This document shows, piece by piece, positions 7,987-16,487 of a stretch of 39,837 nt of DNA. The stretch's first letter is position 1. Each line of letters begins with the position of its first letter. The stretch lies in NCBI GenBank assembly GCA_947307015.1, contig CAMZHV010000024.1, forward strand, positions 1-39,837, read 5' to 3'. The notes under the pieces were generated by a model, which was given only the letters and a program-made list of their open reading frames with translations, did no database searches and was not told the DNA's origin. A program made the position numbers and the translations under genes. The stretch comes from an uncultured Prevotellaceae bacterium (GTDB lineage: Bacteria; Bacteroidota; Bacteroidia; Bacteroidales; Bacteroidaceae).

Positions 7987-10773
7987 TTAGAATTGTACGG
8001 AAAGGCCAACATTTACACTCTTCATGACGGGGTATCCGGTGCCCAGATTCTCAGCATCCATGGCGGCGATATTGTCGAAGGAGAGGAGGTTCTGGCCTTG
8101 GACGAAGAGCCTGGCACAGGTTACCTTGATGGGCTTGATGACTTTTGCCGGCAACTTGTAGTACACTTCGCAGTCGCGCAGCTTCAGCCAGCTCACGTTA
8201 CGATACCAGATTGTGGAGTTCTGGGCATTGTTGGCCACATTCTCTGTGGACAGACGGGGGTAGAGCGCATCGGCTCCTGCCACGTCGTAGCAGTTGTTGT
8301 AGTATTCCTGCGAGAGGTTGCGGTTGTCGGAGAGGGCTCCCCACACGCCGTCGACATAGCGCAGGTTCTTCACTTGATGGGCAGCGCCCTGGAACGTGGC
8401 ATTGATGCCGATGCCCTTGTACTCTGCGCCGATGTTGAACGCATAGTTCAATGCGGGGAAGGCGTTGCCGTAGTCCTGGGTCACGAAGTCATTCTCGTTG
8501 ATGACGCCGTCGCCGTTGACATCCTTATATTTGATGTCGCCCACCTTCACCTGTCCGAACTGCTGCACGGGGCTGTTGTCGATGTCGGCCTGATCCTGGA
8601 AGAAACCTAAGGCGATGAGGCCGCGCTCAGCATCGGCGGGGCCGCCAATCACGGAGAGGTTGGGATAGGCGGGAGCCTCGATCCATTCTAAGATTTCGCT
8701 CTTCACTGCGGACACCGAAGCTCCGGCATTCAGGTTCAATCCGTTGCGGAAGGTCTTGGCATAGCGCAGACCCAGCTCAAAGCCGTAGCTGGCCACGCGT
8801 CCCTTGTCATCATACGACGACTGTATACCGACCACAGCCGAGTTCAGATCAGCTGCGCTCACCAGAATGTTGCGGCGTTGCTGATAGAAGATGTCGGCCG
8901 TGACGTCTAATGAGTTGGCTATCCGCAAGTCGGTACCGATGTTGGCTTTATACGCCGTCTCCTGTGCGAAGTCGTCGGTGGGGAACTGCGTGAGGAAGGC
9001 ACCCCATGAGCTCTGGAAATTGTTGCCATACCAGAACTGTCCGTGAGAATTGTTCCACGCTGCGAGCCACAGACCGGCCTGAGGCACATAGTCGGTGTGC
9101 TGGATACCGCCTGAGAGGCGAAGCTTGCCATAGTTGAGGAAGCCACATTCGGGGTTGTTGGCATAAATCCAACCCAGACCCACCGTGGGAGAGAAGGCCC
9201 ATTTGGCGGGATAGCTGCGGTTCGAGCCGTTGGCTGCCAGCACCACATCTGCCATCAGACGGTTGGCGTGGTCATAGTGCAAAGCCAGCTGCCAGTTGGC
9301 GCGGTACCATGTGTTGCTGCGGTTGTCGCGGATCTCGCTCTTCATGTTGTAGCCGGCATTGGCGGCCAGGTTGTCGCCGTTCTTGAACTGAATGCCATAT
9401 TTCAAGCCGGCATTGAAGGTGGCGATGCGCCATTGCGAGTCTACCCAGCTGTTGAACACCAGCTTGTCTTCGACGGTACCCATCACCGTTTCCTGCATCG
9501 CACCGCTGGGATCATAGTAGTTCCAGCCATACTGATAGCCCTTCGAACGGGTCTCAATCATGTTGGAAGCGTTGTCGTAGCTGCCGCCGACGTAGAGCTT
9601 CAGACCCTTGGTGATGACGTCAAGGTCTTGCTCCAAGGTGATGTTGGCCCAGATCTGACGCTGGTGCGACTTCATGAAGCCTGCACCCTGTGATTTGGCT
9701 AAGAGGTTGTAGTCGCCATACGTCTGACTGCCGCCCCACACGCCCCCGGCTGTCTGGACGGGGAAGGCCAGGGCAGGCACCTTGTACAAATGCCACCAGG
9801 CATCGTTGGAGCTCACGTTGGGCACGCCGTTGGTCTCCATCAGTATGCCGAGGATGTTGGTGCTTACCCTGGTGGTCTTGCTGACCTCGAAATCCAGGTT
9901 CGCACGGATGTTGGCTTTCGAATATTTCAGCTGCGAGGTCCAGTCGTCCTGCACGGGGTTGGCATAGAGGCCGCGGGCATCGGTGAAATCGAGCTGGGTG
10001 TAGTACTGCACCTTGTCGGTGCCGCCGTAGAAGGAGAGGAAGGCATTGGTTTCATGCGCTGTGTTCTTGAACACTTCCTTCTTCCAGTTGATGTTGGGAT
10101 AGACCAGCGGGTCGCTGCCATCCACGAACTTCTGCAGCTCGGCCTCGCTGTAGGCCGGTGATGCGCCGTCGTTGGCGCGGGCCTGGTTCAGGGCCTTGGC
10201 ATAGCCGTAGGCATCCACCATGTCGGCGGTCTGGGGGTCAAACTGCCACTTATGGGAATATCCGGCCTTAAAGCGGAATTTGCTGTCTTTGTTGCCATGT
10301 TTGGTCTTCACCAGCAGCACGCCGTTGATGGCCTCATGGCCGTAGAGGGCCACGGCGGCAGCATCTTTCAGCACGGTCACGCTTTCCACCTCCTCCACGG
10401 TCAGGCGGTCGATAGGTCGCTCCACGCCGTCGACGAGGATCAGGATGTCTTTCTCGCCGGTCGTCTGCACGCCACGGATGTTAAACGTCGCGCCGCGGCC
10501 TTCCTCGCCCTTGAAACCGGTGTTCTGGTAGGCGTTCAGGCCAAGGAGCTTGCCATAGAGGGCATCCGCCAGGCTGATGGCTGACGTGCGGCGAAGCTCT
10601 TCGGCCGTGATGGTCGTCGCAGCCGCTGTGGTGAGGAACTCCGACTGCTCAACGCCATAGCCTAAATCTACCTTCTGCGACTCTTTGTCGCTCAGCGTCA
10701 CTTGGGCATTCGCCGCCATGGGCAACCCGCAGAGCACCGCAAAGGTATATATTATTCTATATTTTATTTTCAT
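7987..10773 (-). CDS. SusC/RagA-family TonB-dependent transporter, short form (susC2)
   Basis: This is a 928-residue TonB-dependent outer-membrane transporter. The signal peptide ends at about residue 23 (AANA). A TonB-box-like stretch (VDLGYGVEQ) follows almost at once, then the plug domain (about 45-160) with the SusC signatures NIRGV, ILVDGVERP and a plug end read as ALYGHEAINGVLLVKTK. A beta-barrel follows, ending in the aromatic strand VNVGLSVQF. Unlike susC1 it lacks the N-terminal carboxypeptidase-D-regulatory-like domain, making it about 125 residues shorter. It is co-transcribed with susD2 and probably forms the second transporter complex for the same glycan or for products of a different size. 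Confidence 0.94.
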   Translation of the reverse strand: MKIKYRIIYTFAVLCGLPMAANAQVTLSDKESQKVDLGYGVEQSEFLTTAAATTITAEELRRTSAISLADALYGKLLGLNAYQNTGFKGEEGRGATFNIRGVQTTGEKDILILVDGVERPIDRLTVEEVESVTVLKDAAAVALYGHEAINGVLLVKTKHGNKDSKFRFKAGYSHKWQFDPQTADMVDAYGYAKALNQARANDGASPAYSEAELQKFVDGSDPLVYPNINWKKEVFKNTAHETNAFLSFYGGTDKVQYYTQLDFTDARGLYANPVQDDWTSQLKYSKANIRANLDFEVSKTTRVSTNILGILMETNGVPNVSSNDAWWHLYKVPALAFPVQTAGGVWGGSQTYGDYNLLAKSQGAGFMKSHQRQIWANITLEQDLDVITKGLKLYVGGSYDNASNMIETRSKGYQYGWNYYDPSGAMQETVMGTVEDKLVFNSWVDSQWRIATFNAGLKYGIQFKNGDNLAANAGYNMKSEIRDNRSNTWYRANWQLALHYDHANRLMADVVLAANGSNRSYPAKWAFSPTVGLGWIYANNPECGFLNYGKLRLSGGIQHTDYVPQAGLWLAAWNNSHGQFWYGNNFQSSWGAFLTQFPTDDFAQETAYKANIGTDLRIANSLDVTADIFYQQRRNILVSAADLNSAVVGIQSSYDDKGRVASYGFELGLRYAKTFRNGLNLNAGASVSAVKSEILEWIEAPAYPNLSVIGGPADAERGLIALGFFQDQADIDNSPVQQFGQVKVGDIKYKDVNGDGVINENDFVTQDYGNAFPALNYAFNIGAEYKGIGINATFQGAAHQVKNLRYVDGVWGALSDNRNLSQEYYNNCYDVAGADALYPRLSTENVANNAQNSTIWYRNVSWLKLRDCEVYYKLPAKVIKPIKVTCARLFVQGQNLLSFDNIAAMDAENLGTGYPVMKSVNVGLSVQF

Positions 10774-10815
10774 AATGGTATGTTTTTATCATTGTTTTAT
10801 TTTCTGACCCTGCTA

Positions 10816-12846
10816 TCACCATCCAGGATTCTGCGTGAGACCGTAGTTCTTCTGAATCTCAATACGCGACACGGGGTCGAGATACCACTTGTTAGTCCAG
10901 TAGCCGGGCTCCCACCAGCGGCGCGCGCCATTGACGATCTGCGGCTTCTCGTATTCAAACTTCGGCCACGGCGTGCTCGGATCCCAGTTCGTGTCGCCCT
11001 CCGTCATGCGGTTGCCGCTGGCGTCTAAACGGTAGATCACGATTTCATGCAGGGGCTTCGTGAAGAGGTCCTGACGCTTGCGGCGCACCATGTCATAGAG
11101 GCGGTCGCCACATTCGGCGCCAATCTCGCAGTTGCGTTCGCGGAGAATCTCTTCGATCAGGTTCTCCTTGTTGGAGGTCAGGTTCAGGGTCGGATTCATC
11201 GTTTCCAAACGTCCCAGACCCACGCGGCTGCGCACCACATGCAGGTCGTCGAGGGCACCGCGGAGGTCGCCTGTTTCAGCACGCGCTTCAGCACGTATCA
11301 GGTACATCTCCGCCAGGCGGATGTATGAGATGCCGATATACTCGTCGTTCATCTTGTCGTTCGAGTAGTCGAGGATCCATTTGAACTTCCTGTAGCCTGA
11401 AGCCACGTCGTCGCTGCCCTCGCTGCCAAACTGGTCGGGAGCGGTGCGCATGGCGCCGTGGTACCATGTATCTATATAGGTGAAGCCGTTATAGTCGCCC
11501 ACCACAGCCGTCGGGAAGGACTGACGGGGCACCACCATGGTCTCGTACAGACGCGGGTCGCGGTCGGCAAAGATGTCTATGCCGTCGGGGTTCTTGCCCG
11601 CACCGTAGATGTCGGCGTAGGGGAAGTCGCGGCCGTCCTGCATGCCGAAGCATTCCATCAGCTCGTTCGTCGGGACGGCACCTCCTTGACGGTAGCAGTC
11701 GAGGGCAAAGCCCGGCCAGCCCCAGCCCCAAGAGTTCTGCACCTGACCGTTCACTACGGCGTCGCTCATGTACTGCGTGGGGTGCATGTCGAAGATCTTC
11801 TCGTGGCGCACCTCGTTGTTGCGGTAGCGGTAGGCGCGGCGGAAGGCCATGCGGTAGCCGCCCTCGTCCTGCGTCTCAGGCTGTATCAGCTGATAGTAGT
11901 TGCCGTTGGCGGCATTGTCGTCGAAGAAGTCGTTGCAGTACTGCAGGCAGCGGTTCCACAGCGTGGGGTCTTGCTTGCCAAACCATATATGGGCTTCATC
12001 CTCAAGGCCTGTAGGCTTCTTGCTGTAGGTCAGGTAGGGCTCGGCGTTGTTGAACAGCGGCGAGGCGGCGAACATCCACACCTTCGCACGCAGGGCACGC
12101 GCCGAAGCACGGGTCAGACGGCCGGACCACTGTCCGATGTCCTCATTGGGGATGTTCCAGATGAAACCGGGTTCGTTGATGGCGCATTGGATCAGCGAGT
12201 CGATGAACTCCACCGTCTGCCACGCCGTCGAACGGCCGTCCGTGAAGTTCTCGCCCACCTCGTAGGCTTTCTTCACCAAGCACAGGCCGCCGAAGTTGCG
12301 GAAAGCGTCGTAGTAGCGGCTGGCCATGATCGTGTAGGCTTCGCCGCGCAGGCGGCTCTTCTCGTTGTCGCTCATGTCGGGCACGCGCTCGATGTTCTCG
12401 ATGAGCTGCCAGCATTTGCGCACGGTCTCGTAGATGGACACGCGGCCGCCGGCGTCGCTGTCTAAGCCGCCTTTCGTGGAATACGAGAATTTACCCTGAT
12501 AGTTGCCGTCCTCCGTGTCCTGAGCATCTTCTGTCAGGCCGCCGGGGTAATAGCTCTGCTTCGGGCCGCCCCAGCTGACGTAGCAGTGGTACGAATCCGA
12601 CAGCACGTCGATGGGCGCACCGTTCATCATGTTGCCAGAGGTGTACGTGCAGTAGATCTGGCCGTAGGCGCTCCACAGGAAGTTGCGGGTGTATTCGGCG
12701 TTGGAGAACACCGTGTCGATGTTCACGTCCACGCCCGGCGCTTTCTCGAGGAAGGCGTTGCCCACGTGGATGTCGTCGACACACGAGGTCATGAGGCCAA
12801 CCCCCATCCCCAGTGCCAATATGTATTTATATATTATCTTTTTCAT
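10816..12846 (-). CDS. SusD/RagB-family outer-membrane lipoprotein (susD1)
   Basis: This is a 676-residue SusD-family lipoprotein; the signal ends in MTSC with acceptor Cys22. Family features are the helical N-terminal region, the stretch SYIRLAEMYLIRAEARAE near the C-terminal third, and the ending RIEIQKNYGLTQNPGW. It is longer than susD2 by about 110 residues and clearly different in sequence. Its partner susC1 ends 229 bp upstream, an unusually wide gap for a susCD pair, and the gap is filled by a hairpin array. susC2 starts 42 bp after its stop. Confidence 0.95.
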   Translation of the reverse strand: MKKIIYKYILALGMGVGLMTSCVDDIHVGNAFLEKAPGVDVNIDTVFSNAEYTRNFLWSAYGQIYCTYTSGNMMNGAPIDVLSDSYHCYVSWGGPKQSYYPGGLTEDAQDTEDGNYQGKFSYSTKGGLDSDAGGRVSIYETVRKCWQLIENIERVPDMSDNEKSRLRGEAYTIMASRYYDAFRNFGGLCLVKKAYEVGENFTDGRSTAWQTVEFIDSLIQCAINEPGFIWNIPNEDIGQWSGRLTRASARALRAKVWMFAASPLFNNAEPYLTYSKKPTGLEDEAHIWFGKQDPTLWNRCLQYCNDFFDDNAANGNYYQLIQPETQDEGGYRMAFRRAYRYRNNEVRHEKIFDMHPTQYMSDAVVNGQVQNSWGWGWPGFALDCYRQGGAVPTNELMECFGMQDGRDFPYADIYGAGKNPDGIDIFADRDPRLYETMVVPRQSFPTAVVGDYNGFTYIDTWYHGAMRTAPDQFGSEGSDDVASGYRKFKWILDYSNDKMNDEYIGISYIRLAEMYLIRAEARAETGDLRGALDDLHVVRSRVGLGRLETMNPTLNLTSNKENLIEEILRERNCEIGAECGDRLYDMVRRKRQDLFTKPLHEIVIYRLDASGNRMTEGDTNWDPSTPWPKFEYEKPQIVNGARRWWEPGYWTNKWYLDPVSRIEIQKNYGLTQNPGW

Positions 12847-12878
12847 ATCTGTTCAATATTCAATGTCCATATTTGTTT

Positions 12879-13054
12879 GGAAGTTATACGCCTGCGGCGC
12901 GGAAGATATATGAAGTTATGTGGCTTGAAGCCACGGAAGTCAAAGACGATACCACTACCAACAGCGTTATAACAGCCTGCATGACTATCGTCTGTGGTCG
13001 AAGACCACTTAACTTCCGTCGCGAAGCGACATATCTTCCATTAACTTCTTTAAC
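12879..13054 (-). repeat. Hairpin array between susC1 and susD1
   Basis: Short perfect hairpins occur at 12889-12899 (CGCC TGC GGCG), 12920-12934 (GTGGCT TGA AGCCAC), 12994-13008 (GTGGTC GAA GACCAC) and 13018-13030 (GTCGC GAA GCGAC). Each is bordered by GGAAGTTA/GGAAGATAT motifs or their complements. The first two and last two hairpins have borders in opposite orientation, so the block is itself roughly palindromic. It lies inside the operon and should be transcribed. Confidence 0.75.
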
Positions 13055-13075
13055 TTCCATTTTAAATATTCGTTA

Positions 13076-16000
13076 TCAGAAATTCACTTGTACGCCAAAG
13101 TTATACACACGGGTCATAGGATAGCGCATACCGTAGTCGAGGCCCGAACCGGGGGCTTCGGGGTCGTTGCCCTTGAAGTCCGAGAAGGTCAGCAGGTTCT
13201 GCCCCGAGGCGTAGACCCTCACATAGTTGAGCTGCGGCAGGTTTCTGAACTTCTTGAAGGTGTAACCCAGCTCCATGTTCTTCAGTCGCACATACTTCGA
13301 GTCCACGATCCACGCCTGCGAGTCATGGTTGTTGTGAACGCGGTTGGTGAATGAGATGCGCGGCAGGATGGCATCGGGGTTATCCTCCGTCCATGAGTTG
13401 TCGGCCACCCATTGTGCCAATGCCGATGTGTTGGTGGAGCCGAACTGGTCGCGGAAGTAGCCGTTCAGCAGGCGGCTCGTGTTGTTCGCGCCTACCCACA
13501 GCATCGAGAAGTCCAAGCCCTTCCAGCTCAGGTTGCCGTTCACCGACCACGTGATCTCGGGATTGTCCGTGTAGCCTAATGGCTTCTGGTCGTTCTGGTC
13601 GATCAGGCCGTCGCCATTCAGGTCCACATACACCGCGTCGCCGTATTTGATGTCATACTGCTGGTCGGGCATGTCCACGCCGTATTTCTCCTTATATCTT
13701 TCTTCCGTACCGGGCTGGTAGAGCTCGAAGAGGTCATAGCCGAAGCGCTGACCCACGGGCAGGCCCGTACGGCTCAGGTAGTCGTACATGGGCGGCACCT
13801 CCAGCATCTCGATAATCTTGTTTCGTGCAAAAGCCACGCTCGGACTGATGCTGTAGCGGAAATCGCCGATCCTATCAGCCCATCGCAGCGTCAGCTCAAA
13901 GCCGTGGTTCTTCACCCTGCCTTCGTTCACGTAGCTGCCGGGCAGACTCGTGACGGCGGGCAGCAGCGAGGCGTTGGACACCAGGATGTCCTTTCTGTCT
14001 TCCCAGAAGAAGTCCACGTTCAGCATCAGCCTGTCCCTGAAGAATGCGGCGTCCAGACCGACGTTGAACTTCGATGCGGTCTCCCACGTCACGTTGGGGT
14101 TACCGGCCGTCAGCTCTTTCACCGCTTGCAGCCAGTCGCCGCTCGTGCCGAAGTTGGCGCCGCGCAGCTGCGGGTTACCGGTCATGCGGCCCTGGTAGAA
14201 CTGCCACGAGCCGGGCAGGTACAGGAAGCGCGCGCCGTTGGTGTTGTCGTTACCGACCTTACCCCACGAGCCGCGCAGCTTCAGGTAGCCGATGGCATTC
14301 GAAATGGGCTCCCAGAACTTTTCGTTCGAAGGGATCCAACCGGCCGAGAACGAGGGGAACACACCGTAGCGCTGACCCTCGGCAAAATTCTCCGAGCCGT
14401 TATATCCGATGTTGAAATCTATCAGGTAGCGCGTAGCGTAGTCGTACGTCACGCGACCCACCAACCCGACATAGCCTTTCGGGATCGAGCGGTACAGGCT
14501 GTTGTCCGAGTCCCACGGGTAGTATGTCTTGCTCTGGTTGTACAGCAGCAGCGCACCCACGTTGTGCTGCCCGAACTTGCGCGCGTAGTTGAAGCTGGCT
14601 TCTGCATACCAGTTGCGGTTGCCCCAGCGGCTCTCCTCGTAGGGGATAGGCCACGTGATGTTTTCCTTGCGCAGCACTTCCTGCCCGTCCACGAGCGTCG
14701 CCACGTACGTCACGCCCGTGCCGAAGCCGTTCTGGCGGTTCTTGCGGGCCGTATAGTCGGTATTATAGGAGCCCTTGATCTTGAAGTCCAGGCCGGGCGT
14801 CAGGAAACTCATGTCCAGCTTGTACTGCAAGTCCAGGTTCAGCACGTTGCCGCTCTGGTTCACATAACCCAGTTCATAGTAGTTCGACAGCGCGTCGCGG
14901 TCGTAGGGACCCACGATGTTCTCGTCGGCCACGATATGGCGCCCCTGGTCGTCAACGCCGATGCCCGCGTAGGGCGTAGCGCCTTGCAGGTAGCGGAACA
15001 GGAAGCCCTCGCCGCCGCCCATCGTCGTGCGGTTCTGCACCCGCCCGCCCAGCGTCAGCGACAGCTGGCTCCGCTTCGACACGTCGATGTCCAAGTTCGC
15101 GCGGTAGTTGAAGCGGTTGTAGCGGAACGTCTCGTCCTCGTTGTCCGAGAACACCTTGAACAGCGAGTTCTGGTTCATGAAGCCTGCCGACACGAAATAG
15201 CGCACACGCTCCGTGCCGCCTTTCACATTCACGTTGGCCCGCTCCTGCCAAGCCGCGTTGTTCATCATGTATTTGATCCAGTCGGTGTTGGGGAACGTCA
15301 CAGGCATGTCGCCCGTGCGGAAATGCTCCATCACGTCCTGACTGAAACGGATGCCGGTGTCGGCATACGGCGTGTAGTCGGCAATCTCTGCCGTACCCGG
15401 CCACTGCTCCACGGGCAGCGCGTCGGTGATGGCGGTGTAGTTCCACATCTTGCCGTAGGTGTACGAGTCGGCAAAGTCCACGAACTTCGAGATCTGCTGC
15501 ACCGCGGCGCTGGCCGACACGGTCACAGAGGCCTTGCCTGCCTCGCCCCTCTTCGTCGTCACCAGGATGACGCCGTTGGCGCCGCGCACACCGAAGACGG
15601 CCGTAGCCGACGCGTCCTTCAGGATCGAGATGTCCTCAATCTCATTCGGGTCAATCTGGCTGAACGGGCGTTCCACACCGTCCACCAGCACCAGCGGCTC
15701 AGCGCTGTTCAGCGAACCGATACCGCGCACGCGGATCGTCGGCTCGTCGTCGCCAGGCATGCCCGAAGGCTGCACCACCGAGATGCCCGGCAGCTTGCCT
15801 TGCAGCGCATTGGCCACATTAGCCACAGGAGCCTTCAGCAGCTCGTCGCCATTCACAGCCGACACAGCGCCCGTGATGGTGATCTTCTTCTGCTGACCGT
15901 AAGCAATGACCACCACTTCTTCCAAGTTCTGGTCATCCGGCTGCAACGTGATGTTGATCGTGCGGCCGTCAGCACGACGCGTCTGCGTCACATAACCCAT

Positions 16001-16237
16001 GTAGGAGAACTGCAACGTAGCTCCTCGCTCTACGCCCGTCAGGCGGAAACGGCCGTCCATGTCGGTCACCGTGCCGCTGCCGCCGGGCTGCACCTTCACG
16101 GTTGCACCGATCAGGGGTTGTCCTGTCTCGTCATGCACCGTGCCCTCCGCCGTCAGCGTTTGTGCAAACGCCACGCCCGGAAGCAGCGAAAACAAGATGA
16201 CGAGTCCCAGAAGATACTTTTTACTTCTTTTCTTCAT
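13076..16237 (-). CDS. SusC/RagA-family TonB-dependent transporter (susC1)
   Basis: This is a 1053-residue outer-membrane transporter. The signal peptide ends near residue 25 (AFAQ). Residues about 29-110 are the carboxypeptidase-D-regulatory-like beta domain (GTVHDETGQPLIGATVKV start). The TonB box region is LEEVVVIAYGQQKK. The plug (about 120-230) carries RVRGIGSLNSAEPLVLVDG and GVRGANGVILVTTKRG, both typical of SusC. The rest is a large beta-barrel ending VYNFGVQVNF. It imports oligosaccharides using TonB energy with its lid susD1. It is the first structural gene of the operon, 250 bp downstream of the AraC-type regulator gene, and has its own promoter-like -7 box. Confidence 0.96.
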   Translation of the reverse strand: MKKRSKKYLLGLVILFSLLPGVAFAQTLTAEGTVHDETGQPLIGATVKVQPGGSGTVTDMDGRFRLTGVERGATLQFSYMGYVTQTRRADGRTINITLQPDDQNLEEVVVIAYGQQKKITITGAVSAVNGDELLKAPVANVANALQGKLPGISVVQPSGMPGDDEPTIRVRGIGSLNSAEPLVLVDGVERPFSQIDPNEIEDISILKDASATAVFGVRGANGVILVTTKRGEAGKASVTVSASAAVQQISKFVDFADSYTYGKMWNYTAITDALPVEQWPGTAEIADYTPYADTGIRFSQDVMEHFRTGDMPVTFPNTDWIKYMMNNAAWQERANVNVKGGTERVRYFVSAGFMNQNSLFKVFSDNEDETFRYNRFNYRANLDIDVSKRSQLSLTLGGRVQNRTTMGGGEGFLFRYLQGATPYAGIGVDDQGRHIVADENIVGPYDRDALSNYYELGYVNQSGNVLNLDLQYKLDMSFLTPGLDFKIKGSYNTDYTARKNRQNGFGTGVTYVATLVDGQEVLRKENITWPIPYEESRWGNRNWYAEASFNYARKFGQHNVGALLLYNQSKTYYPWDSDNSLYRSIPKGYVGLVGRVTYDYATRYLIDFNIGYNGSENFAEGQRYGVFPSFSAGWIPSNEKFWEPISNAIGYLKLRGSWGKVGNDNTNGARFLYLPGSWQFYQGRMTGNPQLRGANFGTSGDWLQAVKELTAGNPNVTWETASKFNVGLDAAFFRDRLMLNVDFFWEDRKDILVSNASLLPAVTSLPGSYVNEGRVKNHGFELTLRWADRIGDFRYSISPSVAFARNKIIEMLEVPPMYDYLSRTGLPVGQRFGYDLFELYQPGTEERYKEKYGVDMPDQQYDIKYGDAVYVDLNGDGLIDQNDQKPLGYTDNPEITWSVNGNLSWKGLDFSMLWVGANNTSRLLNGYFRDQFGSTNTSALAQWVADNSWTEDNPDAILPRISFTNRVHNNHDSQAWIVDSKYVRLKNMELGYTFKKFRNLPQLNYVRVYASGQNLLTFSDFKGNDPEAPGSGLDYGMRYPMTRVYNFGVQVNF

Positions 16238-16269
16238 CGGATAGGTTTTTTAAAAGGATTAAAGATTTA

Positions 16270-16317
16270 GTGTTTTATTTAGCTGAAAATATTGTCTTTT
16301 ATTTAGCTGAAAATATA
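16270..16317 (-). repeat. 24-bp tandem direct repeat in the susC1 leader
   Basis: Two units of 24 bp (16270-16293, 16294-16317), differing at two positions, carry TTTATTTAGCTGAAAATAT. A partial third unit (GTGTTTT) follows. The block lies between the -7 box at 16351-16358 and the susC1 start, so it should be in the 5' untranslated RNA. Confidence 0.8.
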
Positions 16318-16350
16318 GTGTTTTCTCGTGTTTTATCAAATAACATGTTG

Positions 16351-16358
16351 CAAATATA
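16351..16358 (-). promoter_or_regulatory. -7 promoter box (TATATTTG) for the susC1 operon
   Basis: On the minus strand TATATTTG fits TAnnTTTG. It implies a leader of about 105 bases before the susC1 ATG at 16237. No good TTTG -33 box is visible, consistent with an activator-dependent promoter. Confidence 0.55.
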
Positions 16359-16487
16359 CCTTTTTTTTCACTTCCCTCCCCCCTCTTTCTTCATTTCTTT
16401 TTGCTCTTTGATACATTTTTATATAAAAGATGCAACATTTAACAAAACGGATGGAAAAAATCGGGGAAAAAGCGGGGTGACTGAATG

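Noticed and set aside
13904..16270. 788-residue plus-strand frame opposite susC1
   Set aside because: Composition is that of an antisense shadow (Arg/His/Val-rich) and the minus strand encodes an unmistakable SusC.
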